Assembly (NCBI RefSeq): GCF_002744715.1
Contig: NZ_KZ319376.1
Span: 1 to 64,000 of the forward strand
Reading direction: 5' to 3'
DNA from: Marinobacter profundi
GTDB lineage: Bacteria; Pseudomonadota; Gammaproteobacteria; Pseudomonadales; Oleiphilaceae
Length of the DNA: 64,000 bases
Each line of letters opens with the position of its first letter. The stretch's first letter is position 1. Below, piece after piece: positions 52,611 through 61,708 of this stretch. Position numbers and translations under genes: made by a program. The notes beneath the pieces are model-generated. The model did no database searches. It was not told where the DNA came from and saw only the letters and a list, made by a program, of their open reading frames with translations.

Positions 52611-53756
52611 ATGACCATTCCGTTTCGTCCTGTTCTGTTCCCCCTCGTACTCGGCGCCACGTTACTGGCGGCCTGCAGCGAAGCCCCCGGCACCGCACCG
52701 GCCCAGCCGGTGCCGCAAGTTGCGGTGGTGACCCTGACCAGCGAACCGGTCACCCTGCGCCGGGAACTGCCGGGTCGCACCACCCCCTACCTGGTAGCGG
52801 AAGTGCGACCGCAGGTCAGCGGTCTGATCGAGGAGCGGTTGTTTACCGAAGGCGGCAGGGTCGAGGCGGGTGCGGCCCTCTACCAGCTGGATGATGCGTC
52901 CTACCGGGCCGAGGTCAACAGCGCCCGGGCGTCCCTCGAGCGTGCCCGGGCCAGCCTGGAATCGGCCCGACTGACCAAGGAGCGGGCCGACCGGCTGAAG
53001 CAAACCGGCGCCATCAGCCAGCAGGACCACGACGAGCTTACCGCGACCTATCTTGAGGCCAAAGCCAGCGTCGCGGTGGCCCAGGCCACCCTGGAAGGCG
53101 CCCAGGTCACCCTGGACGACGCCCGCATCACCGCGCCGATCAGTGGCCGTATCGGCAAGTCCGCGGTAACCCGCGGCGCCCTGGTCACCGCCAACCAGGC
53201 CAGCCCGCTGGCCACGATCCAGCAGCTCGACCCGATGTACGTCGACCTCACCCGGTCGGCCACCGAATGGCTCAGCCTGCGCCAGCAGCTGGCCTCCGGC
53301 GAACTGACGGCAGCCGATGACGTGCCGGTGACGCTTCTGCTGGAAGACGGCAGCGAATACAGCTACCAGGGCACCCTGGCCTTTGCCGATGTCACCGTCA
53401 ATCCGACCACCGGCAGTTTCGCGCTGCGGGCCGAGGTGCCAAACCCGGACGACCTGCTGCTGCCGGGCATGTACGTGCGTGCAGTCATCAGCCTCGGTGA
53501 ACGTACAGACGGCGTCCTGGTACCCCAGCGCGGGGTAATGCGGGATCCGACCGGCCAGACCTACGTCATGGTGGTCAACCGTGACAACGTGATCGAGCAG
53601 AAATCCATCCGGGTGAGCCAGACCATCGGCGATGACTGGCTGGTGGAGTCCGGCATTGGCGCCGGCGACCGGGTAGTCATCGAGGGTTTGCAGAAGATCC
53701 GCCCCGGCGCTCAGGTCACCGTCGTGGCTTCCACTCCGTCAGACACCAACTCCTGA
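52611..53756 (+). CDS. acrA: RND efflux periplasmic adaptor lipoprotein (AcrA/MexA-like)
   Basis: The 381-residue precursor has a lipobox LLAACS (Cys22), then the AcrA hairpin, lipoyl and beta-barrel domains: [18 protein letters not shown], the coiled coil with [21 protein letters not shown], and [20 protein letters not shown]. It bridges the inner-membrane pump to an outer-membrane channel. It is followed 10 bp later by the pump gene; no TolC-type gene is adjacent, so the channel must come from elsewhere. AAGGGA precedes the ATG. Confidence 0.94.
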   Translation: MTIPFRPVLFPLVLGATLLAACSEAPGTAPAQPVPQVAVVTLTSEPVTLRRELPGRTTPYLVAEVRPQVSGLIEERLFTEGGRVEAGAALYQLDDASYRAEVNSARASLERARASLESARLTKERADRLKQTGAISQQDHDELTATYLEAKASVAVAQATLEGAQVTLDDARITAPISGRIGKSAVTRGALVTANQASPLATIQQLDPMYVDLTRSATEWLSLRQQLASGELTAADDVPVTLLLEDGSEYSYQGTLAFADVTVNPTTGSFALRAEVPNPDDLLLPGMYVRAVISLGERTDGVLVPQRGVMRDPTGQTYVMVVNRDNVIEQKSIRVSQTIGDDWLVESGIGAGDRVVIEGLQKIRPGAQVTVVASTPSDTNS

Positions 53757-53766
53757 GGTTACCGGC

Positions 53767-56700
53767 ATGGCCCGTTTCTTTATCGACCGCCCGGTATTCG
53801 CCTGGGTAATCGCCATTATCATCATGCTGGCCGGTGGCCTCGCCATCTTCACCCTGCCGGTGTCCATGTATCCCACCATTGCACCGCCCACCGTGGAGAT
53901 CCGCGCCACCTATCCCGGCGCCTCCGCCAAGGTGGTGGAAGACTCGGTGACCCAGGTGATCGAGCAGAACATGACCGGACTGGATGGGCTGATCTATTTC
54001 TCCTCAAACAGCTCCGGGACCGGACAGTCGAGGATCACCCTGACCTTCGAGAGCGGCACCGATCCGGACATCGCCCAGGTCCAGGTCCAGAACAAACTGC
54101 AGTTGGCCATGCCCCTGCTGCCCCAGACCGTCCAGCAGCAGGGCATAAAGGTCAGCAAGTCCTCCAGTGGCTTCCTGCAGGTGGTCGGCTTCGTCTCTGC
54201 TGATGGCAGCATGACCCGGGCCGACATCTCCGATTACGTCGGCGCCAACCTTGCCGAGCCGCTGAGCCGGGTGCCCGGGGTGGGCACGGTGCAGGTGTTC
54301 GGCGCCAAGTACGCCATGCGCATCTGGCTGAATCCGCTCAAGCTGGACACCTTCAGCCTGTCCACCTCCGAAGTCATCAGCGCCATTCAGGCGCAGAATG
54401 CCCAGGTAGCGGTAGGCCAGTTGGGCGGCACGCCGCAGATCGAGGATCAGCAACTCAACGCCACCATCACCGCCCAGGACCGGCTGCAAACCCCGGAACA
54501 GTTCCGCAACATCGTCATCCGTGCCAACACCGACGGCTCAACCCTCAAGCTCGGCGACATCGCCCGGGTGGAACTGGGCGCGGAGAACTACGATTACATC
54601 ACCCGCTTCAACGGCCAGCCGGCCAGCGGCGTCGCCATCTCTCTCGCCACCGGCGCCAACGCCCTGGAAACCGCTGCGGCCGTCGCCGAGCTGCTGGAAG
54701 ACCGCAAACCCTATTTCCCGGAGGGTCTGGAGGCCGTGGTGCCGTTTGACACCACACCATTCGTCAAGGTCTCCATCAAGGGAGTGATCAAGACCCTGGC
54801 CGAGGCCATCGTGCTGGTGTTCCTGGTGATGTTCCTGTTCCTGCAGAACTTCCGCGCCACGCTGATCCCCACCATTGCGGTGCCGGTTGTCCTGCTGGGG
54901 ACGTTCGGCGTGCTGGCGGCGCTCGGTTTCTCCATCAACATGCTCACCATGTTTGCCATGGTACTGGCCATTGGCCTGCTGGTGGATGACGCCATTGTGG
55001 TGGTGGAAAACGTCGAACGGATCATGTCCGAAGAGGGCCTGTCACCCCTGGAAGCCACCCGTAAATCCATGGACCAGATTACCGGCGCGCTGGTGGGCAT
55101 CGGCCTGGTGCTGTCAGCCGTTTTCGTCCCGATGGCCTTTCTCAGCGGCTCCACCGGCATTATCTACCGCCAGTTCTCGGCCACCATCGTGTCCGCCATG
55201 GCCCTGTCGGTGCTGGTTGCCATCGTGCTGACCCCGGCCCTGTGCGCCACCATGCTCAAGCCCCTGCACAAGGGCGAACACCACGGCACCCGCGGCTTTT
55301 TCGGCTGGTTCAACCGCACCTTCGAGCGTACCAGCAGCACCTACCAGCGGGGCGTGCAGGGCATCCTGGCCCGGCGCGGCCGTTTCATGCTGCTGTTTGC
55401 CCTGCTGTGCGGCGTCATGGTGTATATGTTCCTGCGCCTCCCCGGCTCCTTCCTGCCCCAGGAGGACCAGGGGGTGCTGTTTACCCAGGTGACCGCTCCG
55501 GTCGGTGCCACCCAGGGCCGTACCATGGAAACCATCTACCAGATTGAAGACCACTTCCTCACCAACGAACCGGAAACCGTGGAATCCATTTTTTCCGTGC
55601 AGGGCTTCAGCTTCAGCGGCTCGGGACAAAATGCCGGTATTGCCTTCATCAAGCTCAAGGACTGGGCCGAGCGCACCGAGGACAGCGAGGGCGTAATGGC
55701 GGTTGCCGGCCGTGCCATGGGTGCCTGGGGCGGACTCCGGGATGCCATGGTGTTCAGCTTTGCGCCGCCGGCCATGCCGGAACTGGGCACCGCCTCGGGC
55801 TACACCTTCTTCCTGCAGGATAATGGCAACCAGGGTCACGATGCCCTGGTGGCGGCCCGTAACCAGCTGCTGGGCGCCGCCAACCAGAGCCCGCTGCTGG
55901 CCAAGGTCCGCCCCAATGGTCAGGAAGATACCCCGCAGTTCCGCATCAGCGTAGACGTCGAGCGGGCAGCGACCCTCGGGCTTTCCATTGCCCAGATCAA
56001 TGCCACCCTGTCGACGGCCTGGGGCGGTCAGTACATCGATGATTTTATGGACCGGGGCCGGGTCAAGCGGGTCTACCTGCAGTCTGACAGCCGCTTCCGG
56101 ATGAACCCCGATGACTTCCTGCAGTGGTCGGTGAAGAACGCCACCGGCGAGATGGTGCCGTTCTCCGCCTTCGCCACCACCTATTGGGACTATGGCTCAC
56201 CACGGCTGGAACGCTACAACGGCATTGCCGCCATGGAGATCCAGGGCGAAGCCGCGCCGGGGACAAGTACCGGCGAAGCCATGGCCGAAATCGAACGGCT
56301 GGCCGCCACACTGCCGGGCAACTACGGGGTGTCCTGGACCGGCTTGTCCTACCAGGAGCGCCAGGCCGGTGACCAGACGCCAATGCTGTACACCCTTTCG
56401 TTGCTGATCGTGTTCCTGTGCCTGGCCGCCCTCTACGAGAGCTGGACGGTACCGACGGCGGTGCTGATGGTGGCTCCGCTGGGCATTCTCGGCGCCGTGC
56501 TGGCCAACACCCTGCGCGGTATGGAACAGGATGTCTACTTCCAGGTTGCGATGCTGACCACCGTGGGACTGACCAGCAAGAACGCGATCCTGATTGTGGA
56601 GTTCGCCAAGGCCAACCTGGAGAGCGGCATGGAACTGGTAGCCGCCACCATGCGGGCGGTCCGCGACCGGCTGCGCCCCATTATCATGACGTCGCTGGCC

Positions 56701-56889
56701 TTTGGTCTCGGTGTGTTGCCCTTGGCCATCGCCTCCGGAGCCGGCTCCGGTGCGCAGCAGGCCATCGGTACCGGGGTACTCGGCGGCATGCTGGTGGGCA
56801 CCTTCCTCGGCATCTTTTTTATTCCGCTGTTCTTTGTGGTCATCCAGAAGCTGTTCGGCAGCCAGCGACGCGCCAGCCCCGACGCCTGA
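53767..56889 (+). CDS. acrB: RND multidrug efflux pump (AcrB/MexB-like, HAE1 family)
   Basis: The 1040-residue inner-membrane transporter matches AcrB in length. It begins [17 protein letters not shown], and the proton-relay Asp pair lies in [15 protein letters not shown] (near 407-408). Twelve helices and two large periplasmic loops are present, and the late [12 protein letters not shown] motif matches the family. Driven by the proton gradient, it expels diverse drugs, detergents and solvents with the adaptor encoded just upstream. Substrate range cannot be predicted here. A strong bidirectional hairpin separates it from dadA. Confidence 0.96.
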   Translation: MARFFIDRPVFAWVIAIIIMLAGGLAIFTLPVSMYPTIAPPTVEIRATYPGASAKVVEDSVTQVIEQNMTGLDGLIYFSSNSSGTGQSRITLTFESGTDPDIAQVQVQNKLQLAMPLLPQTVQQQGIKVSKSSSGFLQVVGFVSADGSMTRADISDYVGANLAEPLSRVPGVGTVQVFGAKYAMRIWLNPLKLDTFSLSTSEVISAIQAQNAQVAVGQLGGTPQIEDQQLNATITAQDRLQTPEQFRNIVIRANTDGSTLKLGDIARVELGAENYDYITRFNGQPASGVAISLATGANALETAAAVAELLEDRKPYFPEGLEAVVPFDTTPFVKVSIKGVIKTLAEAIVLVFLVMFLFLQNFRATLIPTIAVPVVLLGTFGVLAALGFSINMLTMFAMVLAIGLLVDDAIVVVENVERIMSEEGLSPLEATRKSMDQITGALVGIGLVLSAVFVPMAFLSGSTGIIYRQFSATIVSAMALSVLVAIVLTPALCATMLKPLHKGEHHGTRGFFGWFNRTFERTSSTYQRGVQGILARRGRFMLLFALLCGVMVYMFLRLPGSFLPQEDQGVLFTQVTAPVGATQGRTMETIYQIEDHFLTNEPETVESIFSVQGFSFSGSGQNAGIAFIKLKDWAERTEDSEGVMAVAGRAMGAWGGLRDAMVFSFAPPAMPELGTASGYTFFLQDNGNQGHDALVAARNQLLGAANQSPLLAKVRPNGQEDTPQFRISVDVERAATLGLSIAQINATLSTAWGGQYIDDFMDRGRVKRVYLQSDSRFRMNPDDFLQWSVKNATGEMVPFSAFATTYWDYGSPRLERYNGIAAMEIQGEAAPGTSTGEAMAEIERLAATLPGNYGVSWTGLSYQERQAGDQTPMLYTLSLLIVFLCLAALYESWTVPTAVLMVAPLGILGAVLANTLRGMEQDVYFQVAMLTTVGLTSKNAILIVEFAKANLESGMELVAATMRAVRDRLRPIIMTSLAFGLGVLPLAIASGAGSGAQQAIGTGVLGGMLVGTFLGIFFIPLFFVVIQKLFGSQRRASPDA

Positions 56890-56893
56890 CCGA

Positions 56894-56920
56894 CCAGGCC
56901 CGGCCATACGCCGGGCCTGG
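56894..56920. terminator. Bidirectional hairpin between acrB and dadA
   Basis: Perfect 11-bp arms CCAGGCCCGGC and GCCGGGCCTGG enclose CATAC in the 48-bp gap between the convergent genes. No long T-run follows, yet the stem is very stable and would act in both directions. Confidence 0.75.
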
Positions 56921-56937
56921 CTGTTGAAGATGCCGGA

Positions 56938-58209
56938 TCAGTCCCGGAAACGCCCCGGCCGGAAGGCATCCAGGTTCAGCGCCGGAGGTTCGCCATCAAC
57001 AAGCTGGCCAACCAGCGCAGCGCTGCCGGCTGACAGGGTCCAGCCAAAGGTGCCATGGCCGGTATTGAGATAGAGGTTCTCCCGCGGTCCGCGACCGATA
57101 ATGGCCGGGCCGTCGGGAGTCATCGGCCGAAATCCGGTCCAGCATTCGGCGGCGTCCAGGTCAGCACAGCCGGGAAAGCGCGACGCCACCGACTTGCGGA
57201 TGGTGGCCAACCGGCTGTCCGGAATGTCCCGGCGGAAATCCGCCAGTTCCACGAATCCGGTGGCCCGCAACCGGTCTCCAAGCCGGGTGGATACCACCTT
57301 GTAGTTGTCATCATGGACGGTAGACACCGGTGCCCGTGCCGGATCAGTCAACGGTGCGGTCAGCGAGTATCCTTTCACCGGGTAGACCGGCAACGACAGG
57401 CCCAGCGGCGCCAGCAGTGAGCCCGACCAGCAACCGGCCGCCAATACAACCGCATCGACCGCCAGCTGTTCTGCCCCGCCATCAGGATTGCGCAACGCCA
57501 CCGCGTATACCTGACGCTCATCGGCCAGCAGCCGCTCCACTTCGACACCGTAACGGACAGCCGCCCCTCCCGCCTCGCACGCCGCTGCCAGCGCCCGGCA
57601 ATACCGGTGGCAGTCACCGGTACCGTCGGTGTCATAACGCAGCGCGCCATAGAGCGGCCCCTCGCCGGTCATCCCCGGCTCCACTTCCCGCACCTGGGCC
57701 GGCGTCAGCAAACTGCAGGGAATGTCCAGTTCGGTGAGCAGCGCTGCCGTATCGTGGTACTCCGTCATTGCCTGCGGGGTGCTGGCAAGGTGCAACAAAC
57801 CACCATGGCCACCGTCGAACGCCGGGGCAAGCTCCTCTTCGATGGCCAGGAAGCACTGCCGGCTGAACATCCCGAGCCGCAGCATGGCACGCTTGTTGAG
57901 GCCATAGACGCCGGGCGCAAAGGCGTAGCGCAGTGTTGCCAGCAGGAAGCGAACAGTCGCGGGAGACGGCGGCACCCGCAGTTTGACGGGGCCGTCGGTA
58001 CGGATCAGCCAGGGCAGTGCCTTGCGCACCATCGCCGCCGAGGCCCAGGGATACACCACCCCATAGGAACGCTGGCCGGCATTGCCCTTGCTGGTCTCTT
58101 CCCCGGGTCCGTCATGGCGCTCCAGCACGGTGACCTGATGACCCCGGCGCTGCAGTTCATAGGCGGTGGATATCCCCACCACACCGGCGCCGACAACTGC
58201 AATGTGCAT
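56938..58209 (-). CDS. dadA: D-amino acid dehydrogenase small subunit (DadA-like)
   Basis: The 423-residue FAD enzyme has the N-terminal dinucleotide motif VVGAGVVGISTAYEL and the FRPMTPDGPAIIGRG / NTGHGTFGWTLSAGS C-terminal motifs of DadA, which oxidises D-amino acids such as D-alanine and passes electrons to the respiratory chain. The first 45 residues fit the family, including GNAGQRSYGVVYPW. GGAGAAGGA precedes the ATG. The alanine racemase dadX is not beside it. Another DAO-family role is possible. Confidence 0.9.
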   Translation of the reverse strand: MHIAVVGAGVVGISTAYELQRRGHQVTVLERHDGPGEETSKGNAGQRSYGVVYPWASAAMVRKALPWLIRTDGPVKLRVPPSPATVRFLLATLRYAFAPGVYGLNKRAMLRLGMFSRQCFLAIEEELAPAFDGGHGGLLHLASTPQAMTEYHDTAALLTELDIPCSLLTPAQVREVEPGMTGEGPLYGALRYDTDGTGDCHRYCRALAAACEAGGAAVRYGVEVERLLADERQVYAVALRNPDGGAEQLAVDAVVLAAGCWSGSLLAPLGLSLPVYPVKGYSLTAPLTDPARAPVSTVHDDNYKVVSTRLGDRLRATGFVELADFRRDIPDSRLATIRKSVASRFPGCADLDAAECWTGFRPMTPDGPAIIGRGPRENLYLNTGHGTFGWTLSAGSAALVGQLVDGEPPALNLDAFRPGRFRD

Positions 58210-58242
58210 GACTCAATCCTTCTCCGTAGTTCCTGGTACCTT

Positions 58243-58264
58243 GCGGGATCCGGCGGGATCCCGC
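58243..58264. repeat. Perfect hairpin upstream of dadA
   Basis: Nine-base-pair arms GCGGGATCC and GGATCCCGC enclose GGCG. It lies 34 bp before the dadA start, between dadA and the tandem repeat, and could end ppk2 transcripts or form part of the dadA leader. Confidence 0.55.
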
Positions 58265-58286
58265 GCTGCGCCGGGACCCCGTTCAG

Positions 58287-58346
58287 CCTGCTCTCGTTCA
58301 CCCTGCTCTCGTTCACCCTGCTCTCGTTTATCCTGCTCTCGTTTAT
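58287..58346. repeat. Four tandem copies of a 15-bp unit
   Basis: The unit is CCTGCTCTCGTTCAC, repeated twice exactly, then twice as CCTGCTCTCGTTTAT. The four copies fill the region just before dadA, and the last copy contains the ppk2 stop codon. Because 15 is a multiple of three, changes in copy number would not shift an overlapping frame. The pattern suggests recent slippage expansion. Confidence 0.9.
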
Positions 58347-59170
58347 CCTACCCCGCGCTCTGCCAGCAGCTGACGGTAATGGGCCAGCACCTGCGCATCC
58401 TCGGCGGGGTACTCCGGGGCCAGCTGCTGCAACCGGTCAGCCAGCATCCGGGCCACAATGGCCCGGGCCCGGGGCTTGTGATCACCCGGCACCACCAGCC
58501 AGGGTGCGCTCTCGGTATGGGTCCTCGCCAGGGCCTGTTCGGCATACCGGTTGTATTGCGACCGCTGCTCCCAGCCGTCAATGTCCGCCACCGTGAATTT
58601 CCAGCGCTTGCGGGGCTTGTCCAGCCGTCGCAGCAGACGCTCCCGGTGTTCGTCTTCCGACAGGTTCAGCCAGACCTTGAGAATGGTGGTGCCCTCCGCC
58701 ACCAGGTGCTGCTCAAAGTGCCGGATAGCCGCATAGCGGGCGTCCCAGTCATAGCTCTGCGGATCCCGCACCGGCCACACCCGCTCCGCCATCACCGCTT
58801 CGTGATGACTACGGTTGAACGCCACCATCTCGCCGTAGGCGGGCAGGTAAGGCACCACCCGCCACAGGAAGTCATGGCGTTCCTCCGCTCCCTGGGGACG
58901 GGAAAATGACCAGGCATGAAAGCCGGCGGGGTCGACATAGGTCGCCAGGGTCCGGATCAGGCTGTCCTTGCCACTGGTATCCGGGCCGTGAACCACCAGC
59001 AGGACAGCCCTGTTGCGATTAGCCCAGAGCCGGCGCTGGTATTCACCGATCTGTTCCAGGGCCGTTTCCAGCACCGGCAGCCCATGGTCGCCGGTCTCGG
59101 TGGGGTAATCCGCCAGCCGCGGCCGGGCCGGGTCGTACAGCCAGCGCCGGGTGAACCCGTTATCCGTCAT
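58343..59170 (-). CDS. ppk2: Polyphosphate kinase 2 family protein
   Basis: The 275-residue protein belongs to the single-domain PPK2 group, with Walker A VHGPDTSGKDSLIRTL, the Walker B-like ILKVWLNLSEDEHRERLLRR and the lid region KPRKRWKFTVADIDGWEQR. PPK2 enzymes phosphorylate nucleoside mono- or diphosphates from polyphosphate. The loop here reads HGPDTSGKD, where most relatives have QGMDTSGKD. Whether it is the AMP/ADP class or the GDP class cannot be decided. AAGGA precedes the ATG, and its stop falls inside the tandem repeat. Confidence 0.9.
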   Translation of the reverse strand: MTDNGFTRRWLYDPARPRLADYPTETGDHGLPVLETALEQIGEYQRRLWANRNRAVLLVVHGPDTSGKDSLIRTLATYVDPAGFHAWSFSRPQGAEERHDFLWRVVPYLPAYGEMVAFNRSHHEAVMAERVWPVRDPQSYDWDARYAAIRHFEQHLVAEGTTILKVWLNLSEDEHRERLLRRLDKPRKRWKFTVADIDGWEQRSQYNRYAEQALARTHTESAPWLVVPGDHKPRARAIVARMLADRLQQLAPEYPAEDAQVLAHYRQLLAERGVG

Positions 59171-59270
59171 CCGTTGAAATCCTTACCATTGCAGTATGGG
59201 GTTGGCCCGGCGGCAAGTGTTAAACTGCCGGCAAGCCATTCATTCCCAGATTAGCACCCGAAGGACCCCG

Positions 59271-60077
59271 ATGAGCCGAAAGAAACGCGAGATTCCGGTT
59301 TTCGACCATCCGATCATTGAAACCCACTGTCACCTGGACTATCTCAAGGACCAGCCGCTGGCAGACATCCTGGCGGAAACCCGGCGGGTCAATATCGAGA
59401 AGGTCATTACCATTGCCGTGTCTCCCGACAACCTGGCGCGGGTCCGGGAACTGAGCCAGTCCGCGGACTGGCTGTACGGCACCCAGGGCATCCATCCCCA
59501 CGATGCGGAGCTGTACAACGACGACGTTGAGGCGGAGATCCGCAGCCATGCCGGCGACGACAAGATTGTCGCAGTGGGCGAGATCGGCCTCGATTACTAC
59601 TACGACAATGCCGACCGCGGTATCCAGCGCGAGGTGTTCCGCCGCCAGCTGCAGATTGCCTGTGACCATGACCGGCCAGTGGTGATCCACAGCCGTGATG
59701 CCGACGACGACACCATCACGATCCTGCAGGAGTTCGAAGGCCCTCTGCAGCGCCGCGGCGTGATCCACAGCTTCACCTCCGGACCGGGCCTGGCCCGCTA
59801 TGCCCTGGACCAGGGCTGGTGCCTCGGCTTTAACGGCATCACCACGTTCAACAAGGCGGAGAATGTCCGCGACATCGTCCGGATGGCCCCGATCGGGCAG
59901 ATCCTGCTGGAAACCGACGCGCCCTTTCTGACGCCGGTACCCTATCGCGGCAGGGAAAATGCACCATTCTATATCCCGTTTGTCGCGGAAAAGATTGCCG
60001 AGATCAAGGAACTGCCGGTGGAAGAGGTCGTCGCCACGACCTACCGTAACAGTATCCGTACCTTCTTCAGCAACTGA
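59271..60077 (+). CDS. TatD-family metal-dependent hydrolase
   Basis: The 268-residue TIM-barrel protein has the TatD metal-site motifs ETHCHLDYL at the N terminus, GIHPHDAE, GEIGLDYYY, HSRDADDD and LETDAPFLTP. Family members act as metal-dependent DNases or 3'-5' exonucleases and D-aminoacyl-tRNA deacylases. AAGGA precedes the ATG at 59271; the 25 upstream open codons overlap a non-conserved region. It precedes the Na/Pi cotransporter by 50 bp, probably in one transcript. It is not identical in layout to TatD of the tat operon. Confidence 0.9.
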   Translation: MSRKKREIPVFDHPIIETHCHLDYLKDQPLADILAETRRVNIEKVITIAVSPDNLARVRELSQSADWLYGTQGIHPHDAELYNDDVEAEIRSHAGDDKIVAVGEIGLDYYYDNADRGIQREVFRRQLQIACDHDRPVVIHSRDADDDTITILQEFEGPLQRRGVIHSFTSGPGLARYALDQGWCLGFNGITTFNKAENVRDIVRMAPIGQILLETDAPFLTPVPYRGRENAPFYIPFVAEKIAEIKELPVEEVVATTYRNSIRTFFSN

Positions 60078-60127
60078 CCACTGCCCATGCCGCCGGCTTC
60101 GTTGCGACCGGGAAAGGGAAACGCCGA

Positions 60128-61705
60128 ATGACCACAGCACTGGTCTTCCAGGGACTGGGTGGACTCGCCCTGTTCCTGCTTGCCATGCAAATGATGACCA
60201 ACGGCCTGAAGGCCTTTGCCGGCCCGCAGCTGCGCAACCTGCTCGGCAACTGGACCCGCACGCCGTTGCGGGGCCTGGCAGCCGGGGCACTGATCACTGC
60301 GGTGGTGCAGTCCTCCGGCGCGGTTACCGTCGCCACCATCGGCTTTGTCAACGCCGGCCTGTTGTCACTCAAGCATGCCCTCAGCGTGGTGTTCGGCTCC
60401 AATGTCGGTACCACCATGACCGGCTGGCTGGTCAGCCTGGTGGGCTTCGGTTTCAACGTCGAGCGGGTCGCACTGCCGATCCTCACCGCAGGTGTGGCAA
60501 TGAAGCTGATGGCCGGCAGCCACCGGTTGCAGTCTCTGGGAGAGTCGCTGGCCGGTTTTGGCCTGTTTTTCCTCGGGCTGGGACTGCTGCAGTCCACCTT
60601 CGGCAGCGCCGCCCAGGGCAGTGAAGCCCAGGCCCTGCTGGCCAATTCGTATCATCCCCTGGTGTTTCTGGGCATCGGCTTTGGCCTCACCGTCGTGACC
60701 CAGTCCTCCAGCGCTGCGCTCGCCATGGTGCTGACCGCCGCCGCGGGTGGCCTGCTGCAACTGGAGTCCGCCGCCGCTGCTGTCATCGGCGCCAACCTGG
60801 GCTCCACCTCAACCGCCGCGTTCGCCACCATCGGCGCCACCGCCAACGCCCGGCGCCTGGCGGTGGGTCATATCGGCTTCAACGCGGTCACCGGACTGAT
60901 CGCACTGGTCATGCTGCCGGCCATGTTGTGGCTGGTAAACGCCCTGGCCCGGTGGCTGACGCTGGAGGCCAGCCCGGCGATCTCGCTCGCGCTGTTCCAT
61001 ACCCTGTTCAATATTTTCGGGGCCGCCATGATGCTGCCTTTCGCCCCGCGCATCGCCCACTATCTCGGGCGGCTGTTCCGCAGTGCCGAAGAAGACAACG
61101 CCCGTCCGCGGCATCTCGACGACACCCTGGTCAGCACCCCGGAGCTCGCGGTGTCGGCGCTGGGTCAGGAAATGAAGCGTTTGTACGGTCTGGTGAACGG
61201 TGTGCTACGGGCCGCATTGCATCGGGAAGACCTGAAGCCCGCCCTGCTGACGCCCCAGATCGAATCCTGTCAGCAACTCAATCAGGCCATTACCGATTAC
61301 GTCGCGAAAGTCCGTGCCGAGAAGCTGCCGGACGATCTGGTGGAACAACTGACATGGGTGGTACGGACATGTCGCTACCTCAGCGACGCGGTCACCCTGG
61401 CCGGCCACTTGCTGGCCGTGCGCAGTGCCGGACAGGAGCTGGCCGGTGGCCCGCTGGCCGCGGACATGAAGCACTTCATTGATCTGCTGGCAGCCGCCAT
61501 GGACCCGCACACCGTTCCCGAACAACTGCTCGACGAGGCGGAACCGGTGTATCAGGCGCTCAAGGCTGGCCTGCTCAACCTGATGGTACGGCGCGCCGTC
61601 TCCATTCCGCAGGGCGAAGCGGTGCTGGATGACCTGAGCGCCAGCCGCCGGCTGCTGCACCAGTGGCTGAAGGCGACCCGGCTGCGGCCACAAGTCACCC
61701 GCTGA
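60128..61705 (+). CDS. Sodium/phosphate cotransporter with PhoU-like tail (NptA/YjbB type)
   Basis: The 525-residue protein has two inverted Na/Pi-cotransporter repeats, each with the signature QSSG/QSSS (VVQSSGAVTVAT near 55 and TQSSSAALAMVL near 195). About eight membrane helices are followed by a cytoplasmic PhoU-like helical domain from about 340 to 520. It moves phosphate with sodium, and the direction may depend on cell state since YjbB can export phosphate. AAAGGGA precedes the ATG. Its stop lies 3 bp from the end of the opposing GGDEF gene. Confidence 0.93.
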   Translation: MTTALVFQGLGGLALFLLAMQMMTNGLKAFAGPQLRNLLGNWTRTPLRGLAAGALITAVVQSSGAVTVATIGFVNAGLLSLKHALSVVFGSNVGTTMTGWLVSLVGFGFNVERVALPILTAGVAMKLMAGSHRLQSLGESLAGFGLFFLGLGLLQSTFGSAAQGSEAQALLANSYHPLVFLGIGFGLTVVTQSSSAALAMVLTAAAGGLLQLESAAAAVIGANLGSTSTAAFATIGATANARRLAVGHIGFNAVTGLIALVMLPAMLWLVNALARWLTLEASPAISLALFHTLFNIFGAAMMLPFAPRIAHYLGRLFRSAEEDNARPRHLDDTLVSTPELAVSALGQEMKRLYGLVNGVLRAALHREDLKPALLTPQIESCQQLNQAITDYVAKVRAEKLPDDLVEQLTWVVRTCRYLSDAVTLAGHLLAVRSAGQELAGGPLAADMKHFIDLLAAAMDPHTVPEQLLDEAEPVYQALKAGLLNLMVRRAVSIPQGEAVLDDLSASRRLLHQWLKATRLRPQVTR

Positions 61706-61708
61706 CGC

